Origin: Mangrovibacterium diazotrophicum
GTDB lineage: Bacteria > Bacteroidota > Bacteroidia > Bacteroidales > Prolixibacteraceae
Assembly (NCBI RefSeq): GCF_003610535.1
Contig: NZ_RAPN01000003.1
Coordinates: 293,804-357,803, forward strand
Length of the DNA: 64,000 nucleotides
Reading direction: 5' to 3'
Every line of letters begins with the position of its first letter. Within the stretch, counting starts at the first letter, position 1. This document shows, in pieces, positions 36,704 through 45,185 of the stretch. The notes under the pieces are model-generated. The model saw nothing but the letters and a program-made list of their open reading frames with translations. It had not been told where the DNA came from and did not search any database. The position numbers were made by a program, and so were the translations under genes.

Positions 36704-38461
36704 ATGAAACGTTTAAATATATTTCTAGCAATACTGGCGCTTATCGGAGGCTTGGTTTCCTGCGATGACCAGCTTGATGTTACAAATCCGAACGCCCAGG
36801 GAACTTACGATTTCGGCGATACCGAGTCGGAGTTACAGGAGGCTGTTATCGCCTGCTACAACCGTATTCGCCTCGAAGGTACTTTTGCCCGCGTTGGTTA
36901 TACAATGGATGCCGTGCGTGGCGACGAAGTATGGAACTCATCTCAGCAGTGGTATATCAACTACGACAACCTGAACTCTCCGGGGACTATCGAAATCGGT
37001 GACCTGTGGATGTGGCGTGATAACTACCATGTGGTGAACCGTTCGAACCTGGTATTGTCTAAGGTTGAAGGTGTTGAAATGACGGAAGAATCTTACAACC
37101 AGATTAAAGGTCAAGCGTTGTTCCTTCGTTCATTGGCTTACTATAACCTGGCTACTTATTATCAAACTGTTCCGCTGTTTACTGATTATTCAGACTATTC
37201 GGATATCAATACGATGTTCGCAGCCAACTCTACTCAAGACGAGGTGTTTGACCTAATTGAAACAGATCTGACCCAAGCCATGGAAATGTTGCCATCGCGC
37301 GACGAAGGTGGCGAGTGGGCTCAAGGTCGTGCCACTTGTGGTGCTGCAGCCGGATACTTGGCTCGCGCGTTGATGTTCCGTCATAAATTTACCGAGGCTT
37401 ACGCGGTATTGAAAGATATCATTGCCGGTAAATACGGTCATTACGAATTGACTGCCGACTATGGTGATAACTTCAGAGAAGGTTCAGCCTACGAAAATAA
37501 CAAAGAGAGTCTGTTTGAAGTACAATTTTTGGATTACGGAACAGGTGGTACAGACGAAGAATGGACTCCGGTAAACATTAGCTCGGAAGCCACTCAGGGA
37601 CACGCCGTTGAAAGTAACTATGCTTCGCAGGAGTTGGGTAGCTGGGGCGACTTAGCCGGTTCACCATGGTTGTACAACCTGTTTATCAAAGAAAAATGTA
37701 CCGATGGCCGTCTTGATCCTCGTTTGTACTGGACTCTGGTTACATACGAATCTGAATACGATGTTTATACCGGGATTAAAACAGCGGCTTATCCAGACGG
37801 AGATCCTCGTTCCAACACTGTTTACCAACAGGAAATGACCAAAACTCCGTTGTCGAATAATTCGCAAGGTGGTATTTCTATCGCGAAATTCACCAATGCA
37901 CGCAACAACATTTACAGCTCGATTACAAACGGTTTGCACTGTGGTGTTAACCTGCGGCTGATGCGTTACAGCGACGTTTTACTGCGCGCTGCTGAATGCG
38001 AAAATGAAATCAATGGCCCCACTCAAACAGCGATCAATTACATTAATGAAGTACGCGAACGTGCAGCTCTGGACGATCTTCAATTGGCTGACTTCCCGTC
38101 AACTGATGCCCTGTTCGAACAAATTGCAAACGTTGAACGCCCGAAAGAATTCGGTTGCGAAAACGGACGTGGTATCGACCTGCTGCGTTGGGGATTCTTC
38201 TACGATTCAGCTCGTCTGAATCAATTGGTTGAACATGGTTATTACGTACTTGATGGTACAGCGAATACCGATGAGCTTACTGCTGAAACTGCAAGCGGCT
38301 CGTCGTTCCAATACTATTACAAGGGACATGAATATTTCCCAATCTATCAATCAACATTAAATGCCAACCCGAATTTGGTGGGTAACTCGGCAAATAATAA
38401 CGAAGATAACGGACCTGCCTTCTTCGAAAAAGGTTATTCTGTTCATCCGGTGGTAGATTAG
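36704..38461 (+). CDS. SusD/RagB-type glycan-binding lipoprotein (arabinan PUL)
   Basis: The ATG at 36704 gives 585 residues with a lipoprotein signal (LIGGLVSCDDQLDV), preferred to the upstream in-frame TTG. TPR-like helices and the family motifs RYSDVLLRAAECENE and FGCENGRGIDLLRWG are clear. SusD caps the SusC barrel and binds the incoming glycan. It follows susC directly and is itself followed by a hairpin before the first arabinanase. Confidence 0.97.
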   Translation: MKRLNIFLAILALIGGLVSCDDQLDVTNPNAQGTYDFGDTESELQEAVIACYNRIRLEGTFARVGYTMDAVRGDEVWNSSQQWYINYDNLNSPGTIEIGDLWMWRDNYHVVNRSNLVLSKVEGVEMTEESYNQIKGQALFLRSLAYYNLATYYQTVPLFTDYSDYSDINTMFAANSTQDEVFDLIETDLTQAMEMLPSRDEGGEWAQGRATCGAAAGYLARALMFRHKFTEAYAVLKDIIAGKYGHYELTADYGDNFREGSAYENNKESLFEVQFLDYGTGGTDEEWTPVNISSEATQGHAVESNYASQELGSWGDLAGSPWLYNLFIKEKCTDGRLDPRLYWTLVTYESEYDVYTGIKTAAYPDGDPRSNTVYQQEMTKTPLSNNSQGGISIAKFTNARNNIYSSITNGLHCGVNLRLMRYSDVLLRAAECENEINGPTQTAINYINEVRERAALDDLQLADFPSTDALFEQIANVERPKEFGCENGRGIDLLRWGFFYDSARLNQLVEHGYYVLDGTANTDELTAETASGSSFQYYYKGHEYFPIYQSTLNANPNLVGNSANNNEDNGPAFFEKGYSVHPVVD

Positions 38462-38483
38462 AAACCATTCTCTGAAACCGGGG

Positions 38484-38528
38484 ACTTCCTTGGCGGCACA
38501 TCTTTTGAATGTTGCCAGGGAAGTTTCT
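38484..38528 (+). terminator. Hairpin between susD and the first GH43 gene
   Basis: ACTTCCTTGGC (38484-38494) pairs with GCCAGGGAAGT (38514-38524), 11 bp with one G-U pair, followed by TTCTT. The T run is weak and the gene after it has no obvious promoter. It probably lowers, rather than stops, transcription of the enzymes relative to susCD, or protects the susCD message. Confidence 0.55.
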
Positions 38529-38549
38529 TAAACTTTAAACATTTAAGGC

Positions 38550-40211
38550 ATGAAACTAAAGTATTTACTGATTTTATCAATCAGCATAACTGCTCTCACA
38601 TTTGTAGGGTGTAAAGATGATATTGATGATGATGATCCGGGCGGGGGAGGAGATCCTGGCACCGAAACAGATTTTACGATTCCAACATATGACGATGACT
38701 ACTCAGCGATAGCATCGTGGTCAAACCGCAGCGATTGGAACCTGGCGAACACGCACGATCCGTCGGTAGCCTATTATGATGGCTATTATTACATGTACGG
38801 TACCGATGCGTCCTATGGCAACGAGGCAGAAGGACACGGCCATTTTCAGGGCAAGCGTTCAAAAGATTTGGTGAACTGGCAATGGGTTGGCGGTCCTTTT
38901 TATGATCCGCCTTCATGGGTAGCCGATTCGCTCAATGCCATTCGTTTGCGCATGGGACTGGATGCTATTGCCGAAAGCAATATATCCTATGGCTATTGGG
39001 CACCGGTCGTACGCAAGGTCAACGTCGGCGGACAGGACATTCTGCGGATGTACTACAGCGTTGTAATCTTTAACTATATTGAAACAGGCGGCACCAGCTT
39101 TGATGGAAGCTGGAGTGAACGTGCCTTTATCGGCATGTGCGAATCAACCGACCCTGCCGGAGCAGTCTGGACAGATAAAGGATTTGTTACCAGCTCTTCA
39201 TCTGATCGCGGCTTGGACTACAGTCGTTCCAGTACATCTGATTGGAGCGCTTATTTCTACTACAACGCGATTGACCCGACCTATATCGTCACTCCGGAAG
39301 GAAAACACTACCTGATACACGGTTCGTGGCATAGCGGCTTCGCTTTGTTGCAACTGGATGCGACGACAGGTAAACCGCTGAATGCATTAGGTAACCCCTG
39401 GGCAAGCAGTACAAGTGAGCTGACGGCCCGATATGGAGAGCGGGTTGGTACACGCACCGATGGTTCGCGTTGGCAGGGTAGTGAAGCGCCCGAAGTTATT
39501 TACAAAGATGGTTACTACTATTTGTTTATGGCTTACGATGGCTTGGATGTACCTTATAATACGCGTGTGGTACGAAGTGAAAATATTGAAGGTCCGTACC
39601 TCGATATCACGGGACGTAACTTCACAAACGGACGCGGTGATTGCTATCCGATCGTAACTCATCCTTATAAATTCAATTTAAGCTACGGCTGGGTCGGAAT
39701 TGCTCACTGCTGCATTTTCCAAAAGGAAAATACAGACGAGTGGTTCTACATGTCGCAGGGTCGATTACCTGCAAATGTTGGAGGTAATGCCTACTCTAAT
39801 GCGATTATGATGGGACATGTACGCCGCATTGTTTGGTGTCCTGCTTCGGCCAGTGAACCTGATAACTTGTGGCCAATTGCCTTGCCCGAACGTTACGCCG
39901 CTGTACCCGATTACGGCACAATCACCAAAGACTCGCTCATTGGAACATGGGAACACATCAACCTGGCATACAATTACGGCCAGCAAGATGCTGCGACTTC
40001 GTTGACACTGAAGTCTGACGGTACCATGTCGGGAGCATTAACCGGTAGCTGGAGTTACGATGCAGCCAAAAAGCAACTGACATTGGGCAACGTAATTGTT
40101 TGCGTTGAACGTGAGGTTGACTGGGAAGCAAGTCCACGGCGCGTGACGTTCGTTTATGCCGGAACAGAGAAGTCGCTGAATGCAACCTATTGGGGCAAAA
40201 TGTCAAAATAA
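38550..40211 (+). CDS. GH43 endo-1,5-alpha-L-arabinanase, lipoprotein with C-terminal domain
   Basis: This 553-residue enzyme should cut arabinan chains at the cell surface. A lipoprotein signal (LTFVGCKDD) is followed by an acidic DDIDDDDPGGGGD linker. The GH43 five-bladed propeller (about 55-440) has the catalytic base Asp in NTHDPSVAYYDGYYYMYG, the pKa-modulating Asp in AIDPTYIVTPEG and the acid Glu in GSEAPEVIYKDGYYYLF. The last 100 residues (LIGTWEHINLAYNYG to YWGKMSK) fit the GH43 C-terminal domain found in extracellular arabinanases (PF16369 type). It lies 88 bases after susD. Confidence 0.93.
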   Translation: MKLKYLLILSISITALTFVGCKDDIDDDDPGGGGDPGTETDFTIPTYDDDYSAIASWSNRSDWNLANTHDPSVAYYDGYYYMYGTDASYGNEAEGHGHFQGKRSKDLVNWQWVGGPFYDPPSWVADSLNAIRLRMGLDAIAESNISYGYWAPVVRKVNVGGQDILRMYYSVVIFNYIETGGTSFDGSWSERAFIGMCESTDPAGAVWTDKGFVTSSSSDRGLDYSRSSTSDWSAYFYYNAIDPTYIVTPEGKHYLIHGSWHSGFALLQLDATTGKPLNALGNPWASSTSELTARYGERVGTRTDGSRWQGSEAPEVIYKDGYYYLFMAYDGLDVPYNTRVVRSENIEGPYLDITGRNFTNGRGDCYPIVTHPYKFNLSYGWVGIAHCCIFQKENTDEWFYMSQGRLPANVGGNAYSNAIMMGHVRRIVWCPASASEPDNLWPIALPERYAAVPDYGTITKDSLIGTWEHINLAYNYGQQDAATSLTLKSDGTMSGALTGSWSYDAAKKQLTLGNVIVCVEREVDWEASPRRVTFVYAGTEKSLNATYWGKMSK

Positions 40212-40234
40212 TATTAACAAGAATGCAACGACAT

Positions 40235-41227
40235 ATGAAAGCACTTAGAACTTTTGTATTTGCCCTTCTTGGGTTGGCGATGGGAGTACAGGCGCAGGCA
40301 CAATCTGTTATTGTGCACGACCCGGTGATGATTCGCGAAAATTCGACCTATTACTTGTTTGCAACCGGTATGGGGATCGATGTTTGGTCCTCGAAAAATA
40401 TGGTAAACTGGGAGAAGGAAAAGGCGGTTTTCGAATCGGGTCCTCAATGGGCGATGGATGCAATCCCCGGTTACAAGGGGCACATTTGGGCACCTGATAT
40501 TTCCTATCACAACGGACAGTACTACTTGTACTACTCGGTTTCGGCCTTTGGCAAGAATACTTCCTGCATTGGCGTTGCGACCAATAAAACACTTGATCCG
40601 GACGATCCGGAATTTAAATGGGTGGATCACGGTAAAGTTGTTCAGTCAGTTCCGGGAAAAACTGATTGGAATGCGATTGACCCGAACCTGATTCTGGATG
40701 ATGATGGTACACCGTACCTCTTCTTTGGCTCATTCTGGGATGGATTAAAACGGGTAAAACTGAACAACGATTTATTATCGGTTGCTGAAGATATTTATTC
40801 AATCCCAACCGTGGCATCCCGTAAAGGTGCCAAAGCGGATTCGGACGAAATTTCGGCTGATGCCGGAGCAAATGCCATTGAGGCTCCTTTTGTATTTAAA
40901 AAGGGAGACGACTACTACCTGTTCGCATCGATTGATTATTGCTGCAGGGGTGTGAAAAGTACCTACAAGATGATCGTTGGTCGTTCGGAAACGCTCACCG
41001 GTAATTTCAAAGATAAAGATGGGAAAGATATGGCTCACGGAGGAGGAAGTGTTGTGCTGAAAGGAAACGAAAACTGGCATGGCGTAGGACACAATGCGGT
41101 TGTTCGGTTCGACGGCAAAGACTACCTGGTTTTTCACGGCTACGATGCAAACGACGGGGGACATCCGAAATTGCTGATTCGTGAGATCAACTGGGATAAA
41201 GACGGATGGCCGGTCGTTCACTTTTAA
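40235..41227 (+). CDS. GH43 arabinan endo-1,5-alpha-L-arabinosidase (shorter, periplasmic type)
   Basis: From the ATG at 40235 the protein is 330 residues with a cleavable signal peptide (ALLGLAMGVQAQAQ); starts at 40190 (TTG) and 40223 are possible but give a poorer signal. GH43 motifs are complete: VHDPVMIRENSTYYLF, WNAIDPNLILDDDG and NAIEAPFVFKKGDDYYLF. It lacks the C-terminal domain of its upstream neighbour. The two probably work in series, surface cutting and then periplasmic cutting, but localisation is inferred only from the signal types. Last gene of the arabinan operon. Confidence 0.92.
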   Translation: MKALRTFVFALLGLAMGVQAQAQSVIVHDPVMIRENSTYYLFATGMGIDVWSSKNMVNWEKEKAVFESGPQWAMDAIPGYKGHIWAPDISYHNGQYYLYYSVSAFGKNTSCIGVATNKTLDPDDPEFKWVDHGKVVQSVPGKTDWNAIDPNLILDDDGTPYLFFGSFWDGLKRVKLNNDLLSVAEDIYSIPTVASRKGAKADSDEISADAGANAIEAPFVFKKGDDYYLFASIDYCCRGVKSTYKMIVGRSETLTGNFKDKDGKDMAHGGGSVVLKGNENWHGVGHNAVVRFDGKDYLVFHGYDANDGGHPKLLIREINWDKDGWPVVHF

Positions 41228-41285
41228 CACAGACAATGATCTCATCTGTTTTTTAAACTAAGCTCGACGATCTTATTTAAAAGAG

Positions 41286-41320
41286 AAATTCCAGGTTGGA
41301 TAGCCAACCTGGGATTTTCT
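41286..41320. terminator. Terminator closing the arabinan PUL
   Basis: ATTCCAGGTTGG (41288-41299) pairs with CCAACCTGGGAT (41304-41315) around ATAG, with A/T extensions on both sides (AAA before, TTTT after). It sits between convergent genes and can serve both strands. Confidence 0.8.
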
Positions 41321-41352
41321 ATTTACTAATTTGTTGTAACCCCAAAAACTTT

Positions 41353-41694
41353 TTAATTCAAATGAAGAAGTGCCATTAATTCTTTTTGATACAGTGGCTT
41401 CAATTCATTGACAATTTTCTGTGATTTAAGATTGCCATCCATAGCCTCCTCCCGTTTTGTCATATAATATTGAAACGAGAAATTCAGCATCTCATCAATA
41501 TGTTGGTCTTTATACGGATGGATGTAATGAAGAAGCTCTGTACTCCGTTTTAAACTCTTGTAAAATAACTCGTCTTCTTTTTCATTTCGTACCCCCATGG
41601 CAGCCAGTTGGTGTACGAACCTGTATAGTTTGCGGAATTCTTCCAGATCAATTTTCTTCTCAACGGAATTCCCTTTTAAATTTACATTTCTCAT
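41353..41694 (-). CDS. Small helical protein between the two PULs, unknown
   Basis: From the ATG at 41694 the product is 113 residues (start MRNVNLKGN); an upstream ATG at 41742 would add 16 residues. It is predicted to be mainly helical and charged, with LEEFRKLYRFVHQLAAMG, KSLKRSTELLHYIHPYKDQH and a final LKPLYQKELMALLHLN. There is no signal peptide, membrane segment or recognisable domain. It is a minus-strand single gene between the end of the arabinan PUL and GH51. Function unknown. Confidence 0.6.
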   Translation of the reverse strand: MRNVNLKGNSVEKKIDLEEFRKLYRFVHQLAAMGVRNEKEDELFYKSLKRSTELLHYIHPYKDQHIDEMLNFSFQYYMTKREEAMDGNLKSQKIVNELKPLYQKELMALLHLN

Positions 41695-41807
41695 AGCGTA
41701 TAACTTTAACTTAACCTTCGGTAACATTTGCTTAACAAACATATGACAAAATGTTATTTCTCCTACCGTGAGAGGGGATGTTAAAGAATATACTTAAGCA
41801 TTTTTAA

Positions 41808-41839
41808 GAAAAAAAAGGGCATTCCGAAGAATACCCTTT
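41808..41839 (-). terminator. Terminator after the GH51 gene
   Basis: On the minus strand AAAGGG-ATTC and GAAT-CCCTTT arms (41808-41839, one mismatched pair, loop of four) are followed by a run of T (the A run at 41809 and before on the plus strand). It lies 27 bases past the GH51 stop. Confidence 0.8.
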
Positions 41840-41866
41840 AATGCACGTATGTTTTTAAAAAGTTTT

Positions 41867-43399
41867 TTATTGCAATTGCACTAAAACAACAGATTTTGCC
41901 GGAATTTCAATGGTCAGTTTTCCGTCTTTTGGCTTTTTCACTTCGAATGATTGTAGGTTCACTTTTTCAGCTTGCCCAAAATCATTGTAGTCGTTCATGT
42001 TTTTTGAAGTGACAATCTCTCCGCTTGCTGTTTTCACCGACGTGCCTGCCAGGTTCAAATCGATTGTTTCAGCTTTGTTCGGGTTCAGGTTACACATGGT
42101 AATCGATACAACTCCATCTTTCTCTGAGGCCGAAGCACTGATTGCCGGAATTTTTTGACCATCCACTTCGTAATCTTCGCACTTCAAATCCATCGGAATC
42201 AATTCTGCATTCTGGTGGACGGCGTACATTTTAAATACAAAATAAGTTGGAGTGAGCACCATTTGATCGTCTTGAGTTAAAATAACCGATTGCAATACAT
42301 TGACCATTTGGGCAATGTTGGCCATTTTCACGCGATCGGAATGGTTGTTGAAAATATTGAGGTTGACACCTGCGACCAAAGCATCGCGCAAGGTATTTTG
42401 CTGGTATAAAAATCCGGGATTCGTTCCTTCTTCAACGTTGAACCAGTCGCCCCATTCGTCAACAATCAACCCAATTTTTTTATCGGGATCGTATTTGTCC
42501 ATAATGGCGGAGTGTTTTGTAACCAGTTCATCCATTCTCAATGTTCTGCTCAAAACGGCAAACCATTCTTTTTCGCCAAAGTCGGTTGCCGAACCTTTGT
42601 CTTCCCAAGCGGTGGTGAAAGTGTAATAGTGCAGGGAGACGCCTTGTACCAGGTGGCGGTGGCGCGTTGTCTTTTGCATGACTACCTCCATCCAGTTATA
42701 GTCGGCAACATTGGGCCCGCCTGCAATGCGGTACAAATCGCCATGGCAATAAGTGGCAAAACGGTTATATAAGTCTGAGTAGTACTCGGGAGTCATGTTG
42801 CCGCCGCAGCCCCAGTTTTCGTTACCGATTCCCCAGAATTTAACATCCCAGGGTTTTTCGCGTCCGTTCTTTTTACGCAGGTCGGTCATTGGGCTCACGT
42901 TCGACGAAGTTACATATTCAACCCATTCGGATGCTTCCTGAACGGTACCAGAACCAACATTGATATTGACATACGGCTCGGCGCCGATTAGTTCGCAAAA
43001 GTTGAGGAATTCATGTGTCCCAAAGCTGTTATCTTCGGTAACGCCTCCCCAGTTTACATTGACAATTGAAGGGCGGTTCTGGCGAGGGCCGATGCCGTCT
43101 TTCCAGTGGTAGGTGTCGGCAAAACATCCTCCGGGCCAGCGGAGTAGGGGAATGTGCATATCTTTTAACGCACCCACAACATCTTCGCGGTAGCCTTGAA
43201 TGTTGGGGATGGAAGAGTCCTCGCCAACAAAAATACCACCGTAGATACAGCGTCCGAGGTGCTCTGCAAAATGTCCGTAGATTTCTTTACTGATTGTTGT
43301 TTTTGCTGCTTCAGTATCCAGGTTGATGGAGTTTTGGGCTGATACACCCATTCCCAAAAACAGGGTTGCTGCCAGCAGCAGGCTTTTGTTTTTTTTCAT
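41867..43399 (-). CDS. GH51 alpha-L-arabinofuranosidase
   Basis: This 510-residue enzyme removes terminal alpha-L-arabinofuranosyl units from arabinan or arabino-oligosaccharides. It has a signal peptide ([16 protein letters not shown]) and the GH51 barrel with the acid/base Glu (about 194) in [15 protein letters not shown] and the nucleophile Glu (about 315) in [14 protein letters not shown]-terminal beta domain ends [14 protein letters not shown] ([10 protein letters not shown]). It belongs functionally to the arabinan PUL although it is on the opposite strand, with terminators on both sides. Confidence 0.95.
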   Translation of the reverse strand: MKKNKSLLLAATLFLGMGVSAQNSINLDTEAAKTTISKEIYGHFAEHLGRCIYGGIFVGEDSSIPNIQGYREDVVGALKDMHIPLLRWPGGCFADTYHWKDGIGPRQNRPSIVNVNWGGVTEDNSFGTHEFLNFCELIGAEPYVNINVGSGTVQEASEWVEYVTSSNVSPMTDLRKKNGREKPWDVKFWGIGNENWGCGGNMTPEYYSDLYNRFATYCHGDLYRIAGGPNVADYNWMEVVMQKTTRHRHLVQGVSLHYYTFTTAWEDKGSATDFGEKEWFAVLSRTLRMDELVTKHSAIMDKYDPDKKIGLIVDEWGDWFNVEEGTNPGFLYQQNTLRDALVAGVNLNIFNNHSDRVKMANIAQMVNVLQSVILTQDDQMVLTPTYFVFKMYAVHQNAELIPMDLKCEDYEVDGQKIPAISASASEKDGVVSITMCNLNPNKAETIDLNLAGTSVKTASGEIVTSKNMNDYNDFGQAEKVNLQSFEVKKPKDGKLTIEIPAKSVVLVQLQ

Positions 43400-43504
43400 G
43401 ATTTAGTTATTGAATGATCTTTCAAATTTAATAAAAGTAAGTAATACCTTTATCGTTTGTGTTTTAAAACTTCATCATCGGAATTGTGAAAGTCATTTAA
43501 AACA

Positions 43505-43537
43505 AAAGGCCCGTTACCTGATTTGTAACGAGCCTTT
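43505..43537 (-). terminator. Terminator after the PL1 lipoprotein gene
   Basis: AAAGGCCCGTTAC (43505-43517) pairs with GTAACGAGCCTTT (43525-43537), 13 positions with one mismatch. Read on the minus strand it follows the lyase stop and runs into TTTTGTTTT. It separates the pectin operon from GH51. Confidence 0.85.
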
Positions 43538-43575
43538 CTAGCTCACCAATGTGGCTTGCTGCTATCGTAGTGTAG

Positions 43576-45060
43576 TTATTGGGCTGTGCCTCCCTGGTTT
43601 TGGCTTTCAATAATTGTGCTCACCAGGCCATAGAGATAAACTTCCAGGTTACTGTAACTTGTAACCAGGTTGTTTTTGTTTCCGTCTGCCGGATCTGCCG
43701 GATCCAGTTTTTTGCTGATCTCCCAGTCATCGGGCATGCCGTCTCCGTCGGTATCGGTCAATGCCGTTCCCGACGACAATGTCGGCCATCCACCCACAGC
43801 GGTCTGCGTGTCGATCAGTCCGTTGGTACTTCCGTTGCCACCATCCAAGTAGGTCGGTGTTCCAGAGCTGGTTTCGCTGGTGATTCGGGTGTCGATCGGA
43901 TCCCGACTCAGGCTGGCACCGGCGTAAGCCAGCACTTTACTGTAAGCATCGGTTGCCGAGTGGGTGGTAATTTCCGGAGGTGATACTTCTTCTGTCAACT
44001 TTAAATCGCTCAGTGTTACTCCCGGCGCTAAAGTTGAAAATGTGCTGTGCATATTCACACCTAACCAGTTGTCTGCTGTATTCGCACTGCTTGCCGTCAG
44101 CACGTTACCGGTGATGTAGAATTTACCGTAAACGCCTGCTGGTTGCGAGTTGGTGCCACCATCGGGATAAGGTTGAATAATGCGCCCTTTGTTTGAGCTG
44201 GCAGGGCCCGCTTTGTAATAATTGTTGATCAGGTTGTACGAGCCACCTTCGGCTGCATAGGCAGTGTTTCCGCCCCAGTTAAACAGCACATTGTTCCGGA
44301 AATCGACGATTTCTTCGTCGGGTTTATTCGAGTAGCGGCTACCGCAAAAACGGGGATTGCGGCTGTCATTGTGAGCCAGTAGGTTGTGGTGAAAAGAGGC
44401 CTTTTTGCCACCCCAGATCCCGCCGTAACCGTGCGTACCTTTGTCGTGCACCGAGTTACGCAGACTTTCAGCCAAAATACACCATTGCATGGTAAAGTTT
44501 GAGTTGTCGTAGAACGATGAAACTTCGTCGGTGCTCCAGCTCATACTGCAGTGGTCAATAATAATGTCTGATTGGTTGCGTCCCCAAATAGCGTCATTCT
44601 CCGTTTTGGTCTCGTCGCCCAAGCGGAAACGCATAAAACGAATAATAACGTTGCTGGCATTCACAACCACCGTGTAGTCCTGGATACAGATGCCATCGCC
44701 GGGAGCTGTTTGCCCCGCGATCGTTAAATCGCCGTTGGTAATTGTCAGGTTCGATTTTAGTTTGATGTTACCCGAAACGGCAAAGACAATGGTTCGCGCT
44801 CCTGTTTGGTTCACGGCGTAGCGAAGCGATCCGGATACACCAGTATCTTCAAGCGTGGTTACATAATAAACCTTTCCTCCGCGTCCTCCGGTGGTATATT
44901 TCCCGTATCCTTCGGCTCCCGGAAATGCCGGACCATCAATTGGGCCTGTGATTTCCTCCTCTTCATCATCCGGTAGAGTGACTTCCTCGTTCTCATTCTT
45001 TGAACAGGAAACTATAAACATCAGCAGTAGTGCGAAAAATAATACAGTTCTTAGATTCAT
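43576..45060 (-). CDS. PL1 pectate lyase, lipoprotein
   Basis: A 494-residue lipoprotein (lipobox LMFIVSC near residue 19) with an acidic EEEEITGPIDG linker and a polysaccharide lyase family 1 parallel beta-helix (about 45-400). It cleaves polygalacturonate by beta-elimination using Ca2+. Motifs: GRGGKVYYVTTLEDTGVSGS, TIAGQTAPGDGICIQDY, IIIDHCSMSWSTDEVSSFYD and SFHHNLLAHNDSRNPRF, the last holding the basic catalytic region. The end has DTDGDGMPDDWE, a calcium-binding type-3-repeat motif. It is closely similar to the lyase half of the upstream 1383-residue protein, implying duplication inside the locus. It is 125 bases downstream of that gene. Confidence 0.93.
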   Translation of the reverse strand: MNLRTVLFFALLLMFIVSCSKNENEEVTLPDDEEEEITGPIDGPAFPGAEGYGKYTTGGRGGKVYYVTTLEDTGVSGSLRYAVNQTGARTIVFAVSGNIKLKSNLTITNGDLTIAGQTAPGDGICIQDYTVVVNASNVIIRFMRFRLGDETKTENDAIWGRNQSDIIIDHCSMSWSTDEVSSFYDNSNFTMQWCILAESLRNSVHDKGTHGYGGIWGGKKASFHHNLLAHNDSRNPRFCGSRYSNKPDEEIVDFRNNVLFNWGGNTAYAAEGGSYNLINNYYKAGPASSNKGRIIQPYPDGGTNSQPAGVYGKFYITGNVLTASSANTADNWLGVNMHSTFSTLAPGVTLSDLKLTEEVSPPEITTHSATDAYSKVLAYAGASLSRDPIDTRITSETSSGTPTYLDGGNGSTNGLIDTQTAVGGWPTLSSGTALTDTDGDGMPDDWEISKKLDPADPADGNKNNLVTSYSNLEVYLYGLVSTIIESQNQGGTAQ

Positions 45061-45185
45061 TGATAGTTGTGTGTTTATTTAAAGTTGATTTTTTCCACCC
45101 GTTGAAAGGCAGGGAGGATTACAAATCGGCGGGCGAAAATAAGCTTTTCATTCCTATTTGCGGTTCTTAAAAATGCTTCGTTTGT

